A model generated the notes under the pieces. That model saw nothing but the letters and a program-made list of their open reading frames with translations. It was not told the origin of the DNA and ran no database searches. Below, in pieces: positions 35,118 through 43,122 of a stretch of 64,000 nucleotides of DNA. Position 1 is the first letter of the stretch. Every line of letters begins with the position of its first letter. The DNA is taken from the NCBI GenBank assembly GCA_964520655.1, contig CAZFNI010000007.1, positions 53,465-117,464 of the forward strand, given 5' to 3'. The DNA comes from JACQQW01 sp964520655. GTDB taxonomy: Bacteria; Omnitrophota; Gorgyraeia; Zapsychrales; Fredricksoniimonadaceae. Made by a program: the position numbers and the translations under genes.

Positions 35118-37433
35118 ATGAAAATACAAAATCCTTCTCTCTCGGTTCTATTGACGTTGTTGATGTTGACGGCAGGCGTGCTTCCGCTTTGGGCGGACGG
35201 CGTTTCAACCCAGGAATTGGTGCGTTTGGGATGGAAGGCCTCCAATGAAAATGATCTTGAAGCACTAGAGAAGCTTGGCAAGCAGATGGCTGATGCGTAT
35301 GAGGTCAAAGCGCTGGAGCAGGCGCAGTCTTTAAAAGAGTTTCCTCCCCGGGATAAAATAGATAATTACCGCATCATGAACGACGCTGCCACCTTACAGT
35401 TTATCCATGCGGAATTCTTGATGTATCACGGGAAAAGCCAGGAAGCCAAGGAAGCTTTCCTTGTGGCCATCAAACAGTATCCCTGGGCCCAGTCGTGGGA
35501 CCCAAGCCGCGGTGCTTATTGGTCGGTCAAGGAGAAATCCCAGGCGAGTATTGATGCGATCGACGGAAAAGTGACGGAAGAAAAAGTACAGCATGCCAAA
35601 AGTCAGAAGACCATGCCGACGCTGGCTTTCCCTGGTGATGATGTGGTGGATTATACCAGGTACGGCAAGTTCCAAAATGCAGGGACAAAAGATTACCATT
35701 ATTCCCTTTTTGATAATCCAGGACTTGCGGCGGCTCAGGGAGAGGCGATCTATCCGAATTTGACGGACATCTACAAGGATCCTCAATATAAAAAAGCACT
35801 GCAGGACGGGCGCTTAAAAGGCAGCCACTGGGATTTTGTCGATTCTGATGATATGCAGGCGGCCATCTACAAATGGTCGGCTACGACGGAAGAAACAGCG
35901 GGCGTGAGGCTTTTTTATAAGGGCGCGATCTTCGAGAGGGCGCATATGTATTTTGAGGCGATCAAATGTTACCAGGCGATCGTGGTGTTCTTTCCCAACA
36001 CCGTCGCGTGGACGTATTGGCAGACCCCGTGGTATCCTGGGCAGGCCGCGATCGCCAAGATCAAGCACATCATCCGGGAGCATCCGGAATTGCGTCTGGT
36101 CTATAAAGGGGCCAAGATACGTATCATTAATGGTTTTGACAATGATGTGAAGAATGATATCACCGTGACTTCCCCCGGGAAGATCACCCAGCTAAGCGAG
36201 CGCGAATTCGCGCGGCTGCAGGGATTAAAGCATGAACAGGTTCCCGTCGGTAAAGTGGTCAAAAAGGTGGGCAATGGCGCGGTGCGCTTGGTCAAATTCG
36301 CCAACGGCCATTGGCAATTATTGGTCAGAAATAAGCCTTATTTGATCAAAGGCGTGACCTATGGGGCCACCAAGATCGGACAGAGCGCGGACAAGGGTAC
36401 GCTCTCCAGCTGGATGGACGATGATTTTAACGGCAACGGTAAGCCCGACGGTCCTTATGACAGCTGGATCGATAAGAACAATAACGGGGTTCAGGACGCG
36501 GATGAGCCCATCGAGGGGGATTTCCATTTAATGAAAGAGATGGGGGTCAATACCATCCGTCAATACCATCATCCGTTAAAACCCAACAAGGATGTGCTGC
36601 GCCAGATGTTCAAGCAATATGGTTTTCGCGTGATCATGGGGGATTTCCTGGGCAAATACGCGATCGGTTCGGGGGCTTCCTGGTCCGACGGGACAGATTA
36701 TACAAACCCGGTCCACCGCAAGAACATGATGCAAAGCGTCCGGGACATGGTCATGGAGTATAAGGATGAGCCGTATGTTCTGTTCTGGCTTCTTGGCAAT
36801 GAGAATAATTACGGGGTCGCCTCCAACGCTGATAAAAAACCGGATGAATATTTTAAATTCGTCAATGATGTGGCGTTAATGATCAAGTCGATCGACAAAG
36901 ACCATCCCGTTGCTGTCTGTAACGGGGACACGCTCTATCTGGATAAGTTCGCCAAGCACGCACCTGATGTGGACATATATGGATCCAACGCCTACCGCGG
37001 GGATTTTGGGTTCGGTTCTTTCTGGGATCAATTAGTTGAGACGGCGGATAAACCCGCGTTCATCACAGAATACGGCGCCCCGGCCTATGCCGGTGATCAT
37101 CTAAGTTATGAAGAAGCGCAGGAAGCTCAAGCAGCATATCATCGCAGCAACTGGCTGGATATTTTGCATAACAGCGCTGGGTATGATGATGACGGGGTCG
37201 GCAATGCCTTGGGCGGCGTGGCTTTTGAATGGATGGATGAATGGTGGAAGAATTATGAACCTTTTGGTCACGACACCAAGGCAGATACGATCGGGCCTTT
37301 TGCCGGCGGTTACTATTACGAAGAATGGTTTGGTTTGTTCGGCCAGGGCAAGGGTAAGAATTCTCCGTTTTTACGGGAGCCCCGCAAAGTTGTTGAAACA
37401 TATAAGAAGCTTTGGGGTTCTTCAAAACGTTAA
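35118..37433 (+). CDS. Secreted GH2-like glycoside hydrolase with N-terminal TPR-like repeats
   Basis: 771 residues. Signal peptide ~1-27. Residues ~29-150 hold one copy of a Trp-rich TPR-like repeat (ending AQSWDPSRGAYWSVKEK) shared with the next gene; a second half-copy lies at ~255-320 (ending AWTYWQTPWYP). Residues ~395-765 form a GH-A-type TIM barrel: LIKGVTYG, MGVNTIRQYHHP, WLLGNENN (acid/base Glu near 560) and FITEYGAPAY (nucleophile Glu near 652). A double acidic D-x-N-x-N/D-x-N loop near 433-463 looks like calcium binding. Exact substrate unknown; beta-glucan fits the GH94 context. It lacks the usual GH2 beta-sandwiches. Confidence 0.8.
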   Translation: MKIQNPSLSVLLTLLMLTAGVLPLWADGVSTQELVRLGWKASNENDLEALEKLGKQMADAYEVKALEQAQSLKEFPPRDKIDNYRIMNDAATLQFIHAEFLMYHGKSQEAKEAFLVAIKQYPWAQSWDPSRGAYWSVKEKSQASIDAIDGKVTEEKVQHAKSQKTMPTLAFPGDDVVDYTRYGKFQNAGTKDYHYSLFDNPGLAAAQGEAIYPNLTDIYKDPQYKKALQDGRLKGSHWDFVDSDDMQAAIYKWSATTEETAGVRLFYKGAIFERAHMYFEAIKCYQAIVVFFPNTVAWTYWQTPWYPGQAAIAKIKHIIREHPELRLVYKGAKIRIINGFDNDVKNDITVTSPGKITQLSEREFARLQGLKHEQVPVGKVVKKVGNGAVRLVKFANGHWQLLVRNKPYLIKGVTYGATKIGQSADKGTLSSWMDDDFNGNGKPDGPYDSWIDKNNNGVQDADEPIEGDFHLMKEMGVNTIRQYHHPLKPNKDVLRQMFKQYGFRVIMGDFLGKYAIGSGASWSDGTDYTNPVHRKNMMQSVRDMVMEYKDEPYVLFWLLGNENNYGVASNADKKPDEYFKFVNDVALMIKSIDKDHPVAVCNGDTLYLDKFAKHAPDVDIYGSNAYRGDFGFGSFWDQLVETADKPAFITEYGAPAYAGDHLSYEEAQEAQAAYHRSNWLDILHNSAGYDDDGVGNALGGVAFEWMDEWWKNYEPFGHDTKADTIGPFAGGYYYEEWFGLFGQGKGKNSPFLREPRKVVETYKKLWGSSKR

Positions 37434-37592
37434 TGATTGTTTCGGTTGCAAGTCATTGCACCACAATGGTTTGATTTTTTAGGATAATGTTTTATGTGTG
37501 GGGTATTTTCTGTGTTGTTGTGGGGAGTTTGCTCCACTTTGATAGCGGAAGTAACGCAGGGCAGAAAAAAAGGTGCTCGTTAGGAAGAATTC

Positions 37593-37622
37593 TTGCATTC
37601 CACTGGTTTTATAGTGTATACT
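37593..37622 (+). promoter_or_regulatory. Promoter for the Trp-rich repeat protein gene
   Basis: -35 TTGCAT (37593-37598), 18-bp spacer, -10 TATACT (37617-37622). A near-consensus AGGAGGA ribosome site precedes the ATG at 37680. The 37434-37592 stretch has a small GGAG-TTT-GCTCC-type hairpin but no gene I can support. Confidence 0.6.
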
Positions 37623-37679
37623 TACTTTTACATTTAGTTGTTTTCGGATCCATCAATAACCCACAGGTCAGGAGGAAGT

Positions 37680-38681
37680 ATGAAGAAGTTAGGAATTGCG
37701 TTAAGCCTTTTATTAACTATCGGATTTATTCCGGCGTATGCTGAAGAAGCAGAGCCTCAGGTAAGTGATCCCGCAGCTGAAACAGCTGTTGAAATGAATG
37801 ATCAAGCCGCTGTTGAGACCATGGATAATGCGGCAGCTGAAGAGACTGTTGTTCAAGCGGAAGAGAAGGTAGAGAAGAAAGCGGAAACAAAAGCCGCAGT
37901 CAATTTCGGTGATTACAAGTCCAGTACCTTAGCCACCAAAGCCTGGGGCGCTTTAGCGGCCGGCGATGTGGAATCTGTTCTGGCCTACACCAATAAGTGT
38001 ATCGAGCTTTACGGTGAGCAAGCCCGTAAAATGCAGGCTGACCTGAAGGATTATGTGACGGGCAGCAATGATGATGTTTTTAAGAAATGGGCATTGAACG
38101 ATGTGGCCACCAGCTACTATATCCAAGGTGAAGCCTACCGCAAAGCCAAGATGAAAGATGAAGCCAAAGAAGCTTACAATAAGGTCATCAATGAATACAC
38201 CTTCGGTCAGGCCTGGGATACCAAGGGCTGGTTCTGGAAGCCTTCTGAAGCGGCTAAAGAAAAATTAGCAGCTGTTGAAAGCGGTGTTGATATTGATTAC
38301 GGCGATTATACTTCCAGTACCTTGGCCACCAAAGCCTGGGGCGCGTTAAACGCGAAGGATTATCCTTTAGTGATCGCTCTGGTTAAAAAGAACATCGAAT
38401 TGTACGCGGCGAAAGCCAAAGAAATGCAGGCTTCTTTGAAGGAATATGCTTGGGAATCCAAAGAGAAGACAATGAGCTACTGGGCCTTGAATGATGTGGG
38501 CACCAGCTTGTTTATCTTAGGTGAAGCCTACCGCGCTTCTGGCAACAAAGAAGAAGCAGCCAAGGCTTACAAGCAATTGATCGATGAATACTTCTACGCT
38601 CAATGCTGGGATCCTAATGGTTGGTTCTGGAAACCTGCAGAAGCTGCTCAGCAAAAGTTAGGTGAATTAGACAATGTCTAA
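37680..38681 (+). CDS. Secreted protein with two copies of a Trp-rich TPR-like repeat
   Basis: 333 residues from the ATG at 37680 (SD AGGAGGA); the longer frame from 37638 has no ribosome site. Signal peptide ~1-21, an Ala/Glu-rich linker to ~75, then two ~123-residue repeats at ~77-200 and ~208-330. Each repeat opens STLATKAWGAL and runs through KxxIELY, MQA(D/S)LK, WALNDV, GEAYR and EY..(A/G)Q.WD..GWFWKP. Helix spacing is TPR-like. The same repeat forms the N-terminus of the upstream hydrolase, so this may be its scaffold or a glycan-binding partner. Own promoter and low-bias codons suggest high expression. Confidence 0.8.
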   Translation: MKKLGIALSLLLTIGFIPAYAEEAEPQVSDPAAETAVEMNDQAAVETMDNAAAEETVVQAEEKVEKKAETKAAVNFGDYKSSTLATKAWGALAAGDVESVLAYTNKCIELYGEQARKMQADLKDYVTGSNDDVFKKWALNDVATSYYIQGEAYRKAKMKDEAKEAYNKVINEYTFGQAWDTKGWFWKPSEAAKEKLAAVESGVDIDYGDYTSSTLATKAWGALNAKDYPLVIALVKKNIELYAAKAKEMQASLKEYAWESKEKTMSYWALNDVGTSLFILGEAYRASGNKEEAAKAYKQLIDEYFYAQCWDPNGWFWKPAEAAQQKLGELDNV

Positions 38682-39312
38682 TAGCCGTACCGGTTGTGAT
38701 ATGCGTCGGGGCAAAGTTTTCTTTGCCCCGACGTTGTTGTTTATGCTCTTAGGCGCCTTCAATCCCGCTATTGGCGCTGAAGAAAAGCCTTTCAAAGAGT
38801 TCGTTGTCTATAAGGATAAATCCGCCCCAAGCCATTTTGTTCCATCTGGTTACATGCCTGACGGGTTGTGTCTCAAGCAGAATGATTCCTGGCAGGAGCA
38901 GTGCCAGCAGGGCAAGACCTGTATCCGTGTTGATTATGATATCCTCTGTTCGCAGAAAGGCCGCAATTGGGCAGGGGTCTATTGGCTTAACCCGGCGGAT
39001 AATTGGGGTGACCGCAAAGGCGGTTTTAATCTGACTGGTGCCAAACGACTGGTGTTCTGGGCCCGCGGCGACAAGGGCGGGGAGACGATCGCCGAATTCA
39101 AGTTAGGCGGGGTCGGCATCAGCCGAGAATATCCGGATTCCGACACGGTCGGTATCGGTCCGGTGATCTTGACCAAAGAATGGAAACAATACTCGATCGA
39201 CCTGCGCGGCCGTGACCTGTCTTTTATCAGCGGAGGTTTCGCCTGGTCCGCCAGCACAGAGAATAATCCTTCCTCCTGTACCTTTTTCCTCGACGATATC
39301 CACTACGAATAG
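38674..39312 (+). CDS. Secreted beta-sandwich (carbohydrate-binding-like) protein
   Basis: 212 residues from 38674, or 203 from the ATG at 38701 which gives a cleaner signal peptide (RRGKVFF then a hydrophobic core ending PAIGA). The mature part has the pattern of a jelly-roll domain with CIRVDYD, WAGVYWLNPADNWGD, LVFWARGDKGGE, WKQYSIDLRGRDLSFISGGFAW and FFLDDIHYE at the end, as in CIA30/CBM-like modules. No catalytic residues identified. It overlaps the repeat-protein gene by 8 bp, and a terminator-like hairpin lies inside its first codons. Confidence 0.7.
   Translation: MSNSRTGCDMRRGKVFFAPTLLFMLLGAFNPAIGAEEKPFKEFVVYKDKSAPSHFVPSGYMPDGLCLKQNDSWQEQCQQGKTCIRVDYDILCSQKGRNWAGVYWLNPADNWGDRKGGFNLTGAKRLVFWARGDKGGETIAEFKLGGVGISREYPDSDTVGIGPVILTKEWKQYSIDLRGRDLSFISGGFAWSASTENNPSSCTFFLDDIHYE
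38704..38742 (+). terminator. Terminator-like hairpin inside the 5' end of a gene
   Basis: 13-base perfect arms CGTCGGGGCAAAG (38704-38716) and CTTTGCCCCGACG (38721-38733) around TTTT, followed by TTGTTGTTTAT. It sits 22 bp after the repeat-protein stop and within the signal-peptide codons of the next gene, so it probably limits read-through. Confidence 0.7.
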
Positions 39313-39348
39313 TTTCTAATATCCTTTAAAAGAATTAATGGAATTTGC

Positions 39349-39377
39349 TTGTGTTATACAAATAACTTTGTTATATT
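39349..39377 (+). promoter_or_regulatory. Possible promoter for the envelope coiled-coil gene
   Basis: -35 TTGTGT (39349-39354), 17-bp spacer, -10 TATATT (39372-39377); AGGGAGA precedes the ATG at 39410. Confidence 0.45.
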
Positions 39378-39409
39378 TTTTTTATTGATTTATCATTTAG
39401 GGAGATTGC

Positions 39410-40900
39410 ATGTCGAAGCCCATACAACTCGCTGTTATTGCCCTTATCGCTCTATTACTTGCCAGCGCCGGCATTGGTGTTTATCTTTTTCTGCAGAATA
39501 ATCAGCTCAATCAAAACAACCAGTCCATGCAGTCGCAGATCCAGGGTTTCCAGACCAAAGAATCAGAACTGTTAGCCAAAGCCAAAAAACTTGAACGTGA
39601 CCAGCAGGAACTGAATGACAAGATCTCCCAAAAGGAAAAAGAACGCGAACAGGCCCAGCAAGCTTATGACGGATTAAAGGCTAAGGTCGATGATCTCAAT
39701 TACCAGATCACTCAGGCCAAGCAGGAGAAAGATGATTTTAAGAGCCGCGTCGATACGATCCGCCGGGAACGCGACGAGCTGATGGAAAAATTGCGTAATC
39801 AGAAGGAAAAGATCGTCGAGAAGATCGTGGAAAAGCCGGTGGAAAAGATCGTTTATCGTGATCGTCCGGTATCTGGCGGCAACGAGGGGATGGATCAGGA
39901 AAAGCCAGTAGAGGCAGTTTCCTCTCTGGATGAGCCTCCATCTGGTTCTGCTGATCAATACTGGGCGGGTGTTTTAAAACAACGCGAAACACTTAAACTC
40001 GATCTGCAAAAAGCACAAGCGGAACTTGACCAGAGCGCTTTGCAGGTCGTTGAGCTTAAAAAACAGAATTCTGACATCCAGCTGGAATTAAAGAATTTAA
40101 CAGATATCAAAGATGATCTGGAGAAAAAACTGGCCAAGGACAAAGAAGAGTTTGAGAGCCAGATGGCTAATGAGAGGAAGGAAATGGAGCGCAAGCTGCG
40201 CTATAATGAAGATCTGGCCAATAGTTTATCAATGGAAGTGGCCAAGGCTCACACTGAACAAAAAGATGCTGTTGAGCGTGCGGAGAAATTTAAACAGGAC
40301 ATGCTGGCTTTGCAGGAACAGATCAAGCAGCTGGGCAGTACCAAGCTTGCCCTGGAGCGTACCATTTCACAGATCAACCAGGACAAAGCGGCCATGCAGA
40401 AACGGCTTGACCAGACCGAAGGCGCTATCCAGGGACGTATCGACGAGATCTGGAAGATCAAGCAAAGCCTGGACCAGAAGATCTCCCAACTGCCCTCAGC
40501 CGCGCCAAATTCCGCAAGTAAGAATTCTATTACGGAAGTAGAGTTGCCGCCGATCGTTGTCAACCCGGCCCCGGGGACTGAGCCTGCTGAAAAGCACAAG
40601 AAAACCAAGGTCGAAAAGAAACAGGCGCCTGCGGCAAGCAAACCAGCTCCTCGTAAAGTTGAAGCCGTTGAAGCTAAATCCCAAGGGACCATTATCAGCA
40701 TCAATGAGCCGAATAATTTTGTGATCGTTGACTTAGGGGAGGGTGATTCCGCCCAGGTTGGCCGTAAATTGACCGTTATGCGTGACAATAAGCCGGTCGG
40801 CACATTGGAGATCATCCAGGTCCGCAAAGATATTTCTGCAGCTGACATCAAAGATTCCAACGGGGCTTTGAGGGTCGGCGATACAGTCCGATATAATTAA
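39410..40900 (+). CDS. Membrane-anchored coiled-coil protein with C-terminal beta domain
   Basis: 496 residues. One N-terminal membrane helix (~8-28), then long coiled coils (~30-140 and ~180-365), with an unusual repeat of V-E-K-I-V-E-K-P near 135-148, a Pro/Ala/Lys-rich linker, and a C-terminal domain (~425-496) with FVIVDLGEGDSAQVGRKLTV and GALRVGDTVRYN. That end recurs in many envelope proteins of PVC-type bacteria and looks like a small beta-barrel. Probably a periplasm-spanning structural protein. It ends 2 bp before the LacI-family gene. Confidence 0.7.
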   Translation: MSKPIQLAVIALIALLLASAGIGVYLFLQNNQLNQNNQSMQSQIQGFQTKESELLAKAKKLERDQQELNDKISQKEKEREQAQQAYDGLKAKVDDLNYQITQAKQEKDDFKSRVDTIRRERDELMEKLRNQKEKIVEKIVEKPVEKIVYRDRPVSGGNEGMDQEKPVEAVSSLDEPPSGSADQYWAGVLKQRETLKLDLQKAQAELDQSALQVVELKKQNSDIQLELKNLTDIKDDLEKKLAKDKEEFESQMANERKEMERKLRYNEDLANSLSMEVAKAHTEQKDAVERAEKFKQDMLALQEQIKQLGSTKLALERTISQINQDKAAMQKRLDQTEGAIQGRIDEIWKIKQSLDQKISQLPSAAPNSASKNSITEVELPPIVVNPAPGTEPAEKHKKTKVEKKQAPAASKPAPRKVEAVEAKSQGTIISINEPNNFVIVDLGEGDSAQVGRKLTVMRDNKPVGTLEIIQVRKDISAADIKDSNGALRVGDTVRYN

Positions 40901-40902
40901 TC

Positions 40903-41916
40903 ATGGCCGCACACGTAAAAAAGATCAGCATCACCGATGTCGCCCGCAAAGCCGGGGTGTCCATCACCACGGTGTCCCGCGTTCTCAATAAAGTTTCGAC
41001 TGTCGATAAAAAGATCGCCGCTAAAGTCGACGCGGCTATCGCGGAATTAAAATTCAAACCGAATCCGACCGCCCAGCGGCTGGCCAAAGGTGCCGGCAGT
41101 TCTGCCGTTGGTTTTGTTATCCCTGGATATCCTGGTATCTTCCATTCGTTTTACGCGGTGGAATTGATCCGGGGGATCGGGCATGGCTGCGAGGTCAACC
41201 GTCTGGATATGATATTCCATATTACCGACGGCAATAATCCATTAAGGTCGAATTATGCCGGCGGGTTGATCTTTGCGGATATCATTGAGAACCGTTCCCA
41301 GGTGGAAGATGCCATTTCAGACGGAGTCCCGGCGCTGGTCCTTAATTATGTTGTCAAGGATCTTCCAGTCAGTTATATCGCCGTCGATAATTTTAAGGGC
41401 GGGGAGATCGCTGCTGAGTATTTGATGAATTTAGGCCATAAACGCATCGCCACGGTTACCGGCAACATGCAGACCCAGGCGGGTTTGGAGCGTTTTGAAG
41501 GTTTCCAAAAAACATTGATGAAAAAAGACCTGACCTTTGAACCGGAATACTTCTATAAAGGGGATTATTCCCGCCGTTCCGCGCGTTCCGCTGCCGAGCG
41601 TTTCTTTGGGCTGGACAATCCGCCGACCGCCGTGTTCGCGGCCAGCGACGATATGGCACTTGAGATCATTTCGGTGGCAATGGAAAACGGCATCAAAGTC
41701 CCGGAAGATATTTCTGTCATAGGTTTTGATGACAATCCTGCAGGCCTATTTGGTCCAGTGAGCTTGACGACGATCAAACAGCCGCTTTTCTCCATGGGGG
41801 AAGAAGCGGTTAAAGTCCTCTGTGAGGTCATGACCGGAAAACAGACCGGACTTGTCCAGAAAACACTTGTTCCTGAACTGATCGTCCGCGAATCCTGCGC
41901 CCCGCCGTCGTCCTAA
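40903..41916 (+). CDS. LacI-family transcriptional regulator
   Basis: 337 residues. The HTH at the N-terminus reads ITDVARKAGVSITTVSRVLN, followed by the hinge region NPTAQRLAKG, then a periplasmic-binding-protein-like sensor domain with YIAVDNFKGGEIAAEYLMNLGH, NPPTAVFAASDDMALE, VIGFDDNPAG and TTIKQP. All parts needed for sugar-responsive repression are present. Closing the glycan locus, it is the likely local regulator. I did not find a convincing symmetric LacI operator near the visible promoters. Confidence 0.92.
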   Translation: MAAHVKKISITDVARKAGVSITTVSRVLNKVSTVDKKIAAKVDAAIAELKFKPNPTAQRLAKGAGSSAVGFVIPGYPGIFHSFYAVELIRGIGHGCEVNRLDMIFHITDGNNPLRSNYAGGLIFADIIENRSQVEDAISDGVPALVLNYVVKDLPVSYIAVDNFKGGEIAAEYLMNLGHKRIATVTGNMQTQAGLERFEGFQKTLMKKDLTFEPEYFYKGDYSRRSARSAAERFFGLDNPPTAVFAASDDMALEIISVAMENGIKVPEDISVIGFDDNPAGLFGPVSLTTIKQPLFSMGEEAVKVLCEVMTGKQTGLVQKTLVPELIVRESCAPPSS

Positions 41917-41956
41917 CTCGATTGAAATTTTGTCCACAGTAGCGGATATTGTTTTA

Positions 41957-41986
41957 TTGACATTTATTTAAATTTTGTAATAATAT
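41957..41986 (+). promoter_or_regulatory. Strong promoter for the PEP-CTERM protein gene
   Basis: -35 TTGACA (41957-41962), 18-bp spacer, -10 TAATAT (41981-41986). It leaves a leader of roughly 145 nt, AT-rich, in which I see no structured element. Confidence 0.65.
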
Positions 41987-42135
41987 CTACCTCACTAAGA
42001 TTATAAGAATTAGAACATTTGAATATGGATGCCAAAGCATGGAATTCATAAATACACAAGTGGATTTAATTTTTATGGTTTAATTGAGTTGGATCGGGAA
42101 CATTAAGAAAAATCTTTATATGGAGGGGATTTGAA

Positions 42136-42960
42136 ATGAAGACAAGATTTATGACGATTGTATTATCCGCGGTTGTAGCGTTATCCATGTTTTGTGCGGC
42201 TAAACCGGCGCACGCTGTTTTGCTTACAGACCCAAATGATCCGCGCAATTGGCAAGGGGCTACGGTTGGAACTTTTGCGACGTTATATTACGGTAGTAAT
42301 ACGCTTGTGAACCGACAGAAAGTTATTGATAACAAACTTCTTGATGATGGTATTTTTGATCCAACAGGATATTTAGCTGCTCCAATGATTGCTGGCGGCG
42401 GCGCAACCGGTTTTTCTCATGATTTGACGGGTACTGGAAGTTATGCGTATTCTACTCCAGGTGGAACAGCGGCGTTTGCCGGAAGTGCTGTTGACAATTA
42501 TTGGGTGCAGACAAGCGGTTTAGTTGGCGTGAATATTTTTGACCTTGGATTTGATGCGCAAAAAGCAGCAGTCTTTAACACGATTGATCACGGCCCATTG
42601 CCTCAAGAAGCCATAGAATCAACGGTATATCTTTCTAATGACAAAACAACCTGGAGACAAGCCGTTGTTGAGCGTGTTTGGCTGGAAGGATTTCAATCAA
42701 ATCTGGGGATTTTGTGGGATGGTTTCACGTATGCCGTTGGGACAGGTACAACAGATACCTTCCGTTATGCTTCAGTGATCTGGGGTGGACCAGGAGCATT
42801 AATTGCTGATGGTGATAATGAAATCAATGGTATTCTTGGTCTTCAGGCAGATTTTACTCAAGATCCACCATCGGCGAGTCCAGTTCCAGAACCGGCTTCG
42901 ATGATATTGTTTGGGACAGGCATGGCAGGTATCCTTATTAGAAAAAGATTTACAGTTTAA
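42136..42960 (+). CDS. PEP-CTERM secreted protein
   Basis: 274 residues. Signal peptide ~1-27 ending PAHA. The mature part is Gly/Thr/Asn-rich and beta-like, without a family I can name. The C-terminus has VPEPASMILFGTGMAGI then RKRF: the PEP motif, a hydrophobic segment and a basic tail that define PEP-CTERM sorting. Proteins with this tag are processed by exosortase and reach the surface or exopolysaccharide matrix. No exosortase gene is in the window. AGGGG lies before the ATG, and a terminator follows, so it is monocistronic. Confidence 0.88.
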   Translation: MKTRFMTIVLSAVVALSMFCAAKPAHAVLLTDPNDPRNWQGATVGTFATLYYGSNTLVNRQKVIDNKLLDDGIFDPTGYLAAPMIAGGGATGFSHDLTGTGSYAYSTPGGTAAFAGSAVDNYWVQTSGLVGVNIFDLGFDAQKAAVFNTIDHGPLPQEAIESTVYLSNDKTTWRQAVVERVWLEGFQSNLGILWDGFTYAVGTGTTDTFRYASVIWGGPGALIADGDNEINGILGLQADFTQDPPSASPVPEPASMILFGTGMAGILIRKRFTV

Positions 42961-43026
42961 TTGGTTAACAAATTATTCTTTTGAGTTTGAGTAGTTAAAG
43001 AATAATTATTATGGAGATCACGCAAG

Positions 43027-43055
43027 AAGGCCATCCTTTTCTAGGGTGGCCTTTT
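43027..43055 (+). terminator. Intrinsic terminator after the PEP-CTERM gene
   Basis: Arms AAGGCCATCC (43027-43036) and GGGTGGCCTT (43044-43053), one G-U pair, 7-nt loop, then a short T-run. Confidence 0.75.
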
Positions 43056-43085
43056 GCTGTATTTAGGGTGCTTAAGTTCATTGGG

Positions 43086-43114
43086 TTGACTTGTGGGCGT
43101 TTTCGGGGTACATT
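43086..43114 (+). promoter_or_regulatory. Promoter for mnmG (leaderless layout)
   Basis: -35 TTGACT (43086-43091), 17-bp spacer, -10 TACATT (43109-43114). The expected transcript start is within 1-2 bases of the ATG at 43123, and there is no ribosome site. Confidence 0.55.
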
Positions 43115-43122
43115 ATATGGTT

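Noticed and set aside
37487..37744. Open frame of 85 residues between the hydrolase and the repeat protein
   Set aside because: No ribosome site, Cys/Phe-rich random composition, and it runs across the promoter and into the start of the real gene.
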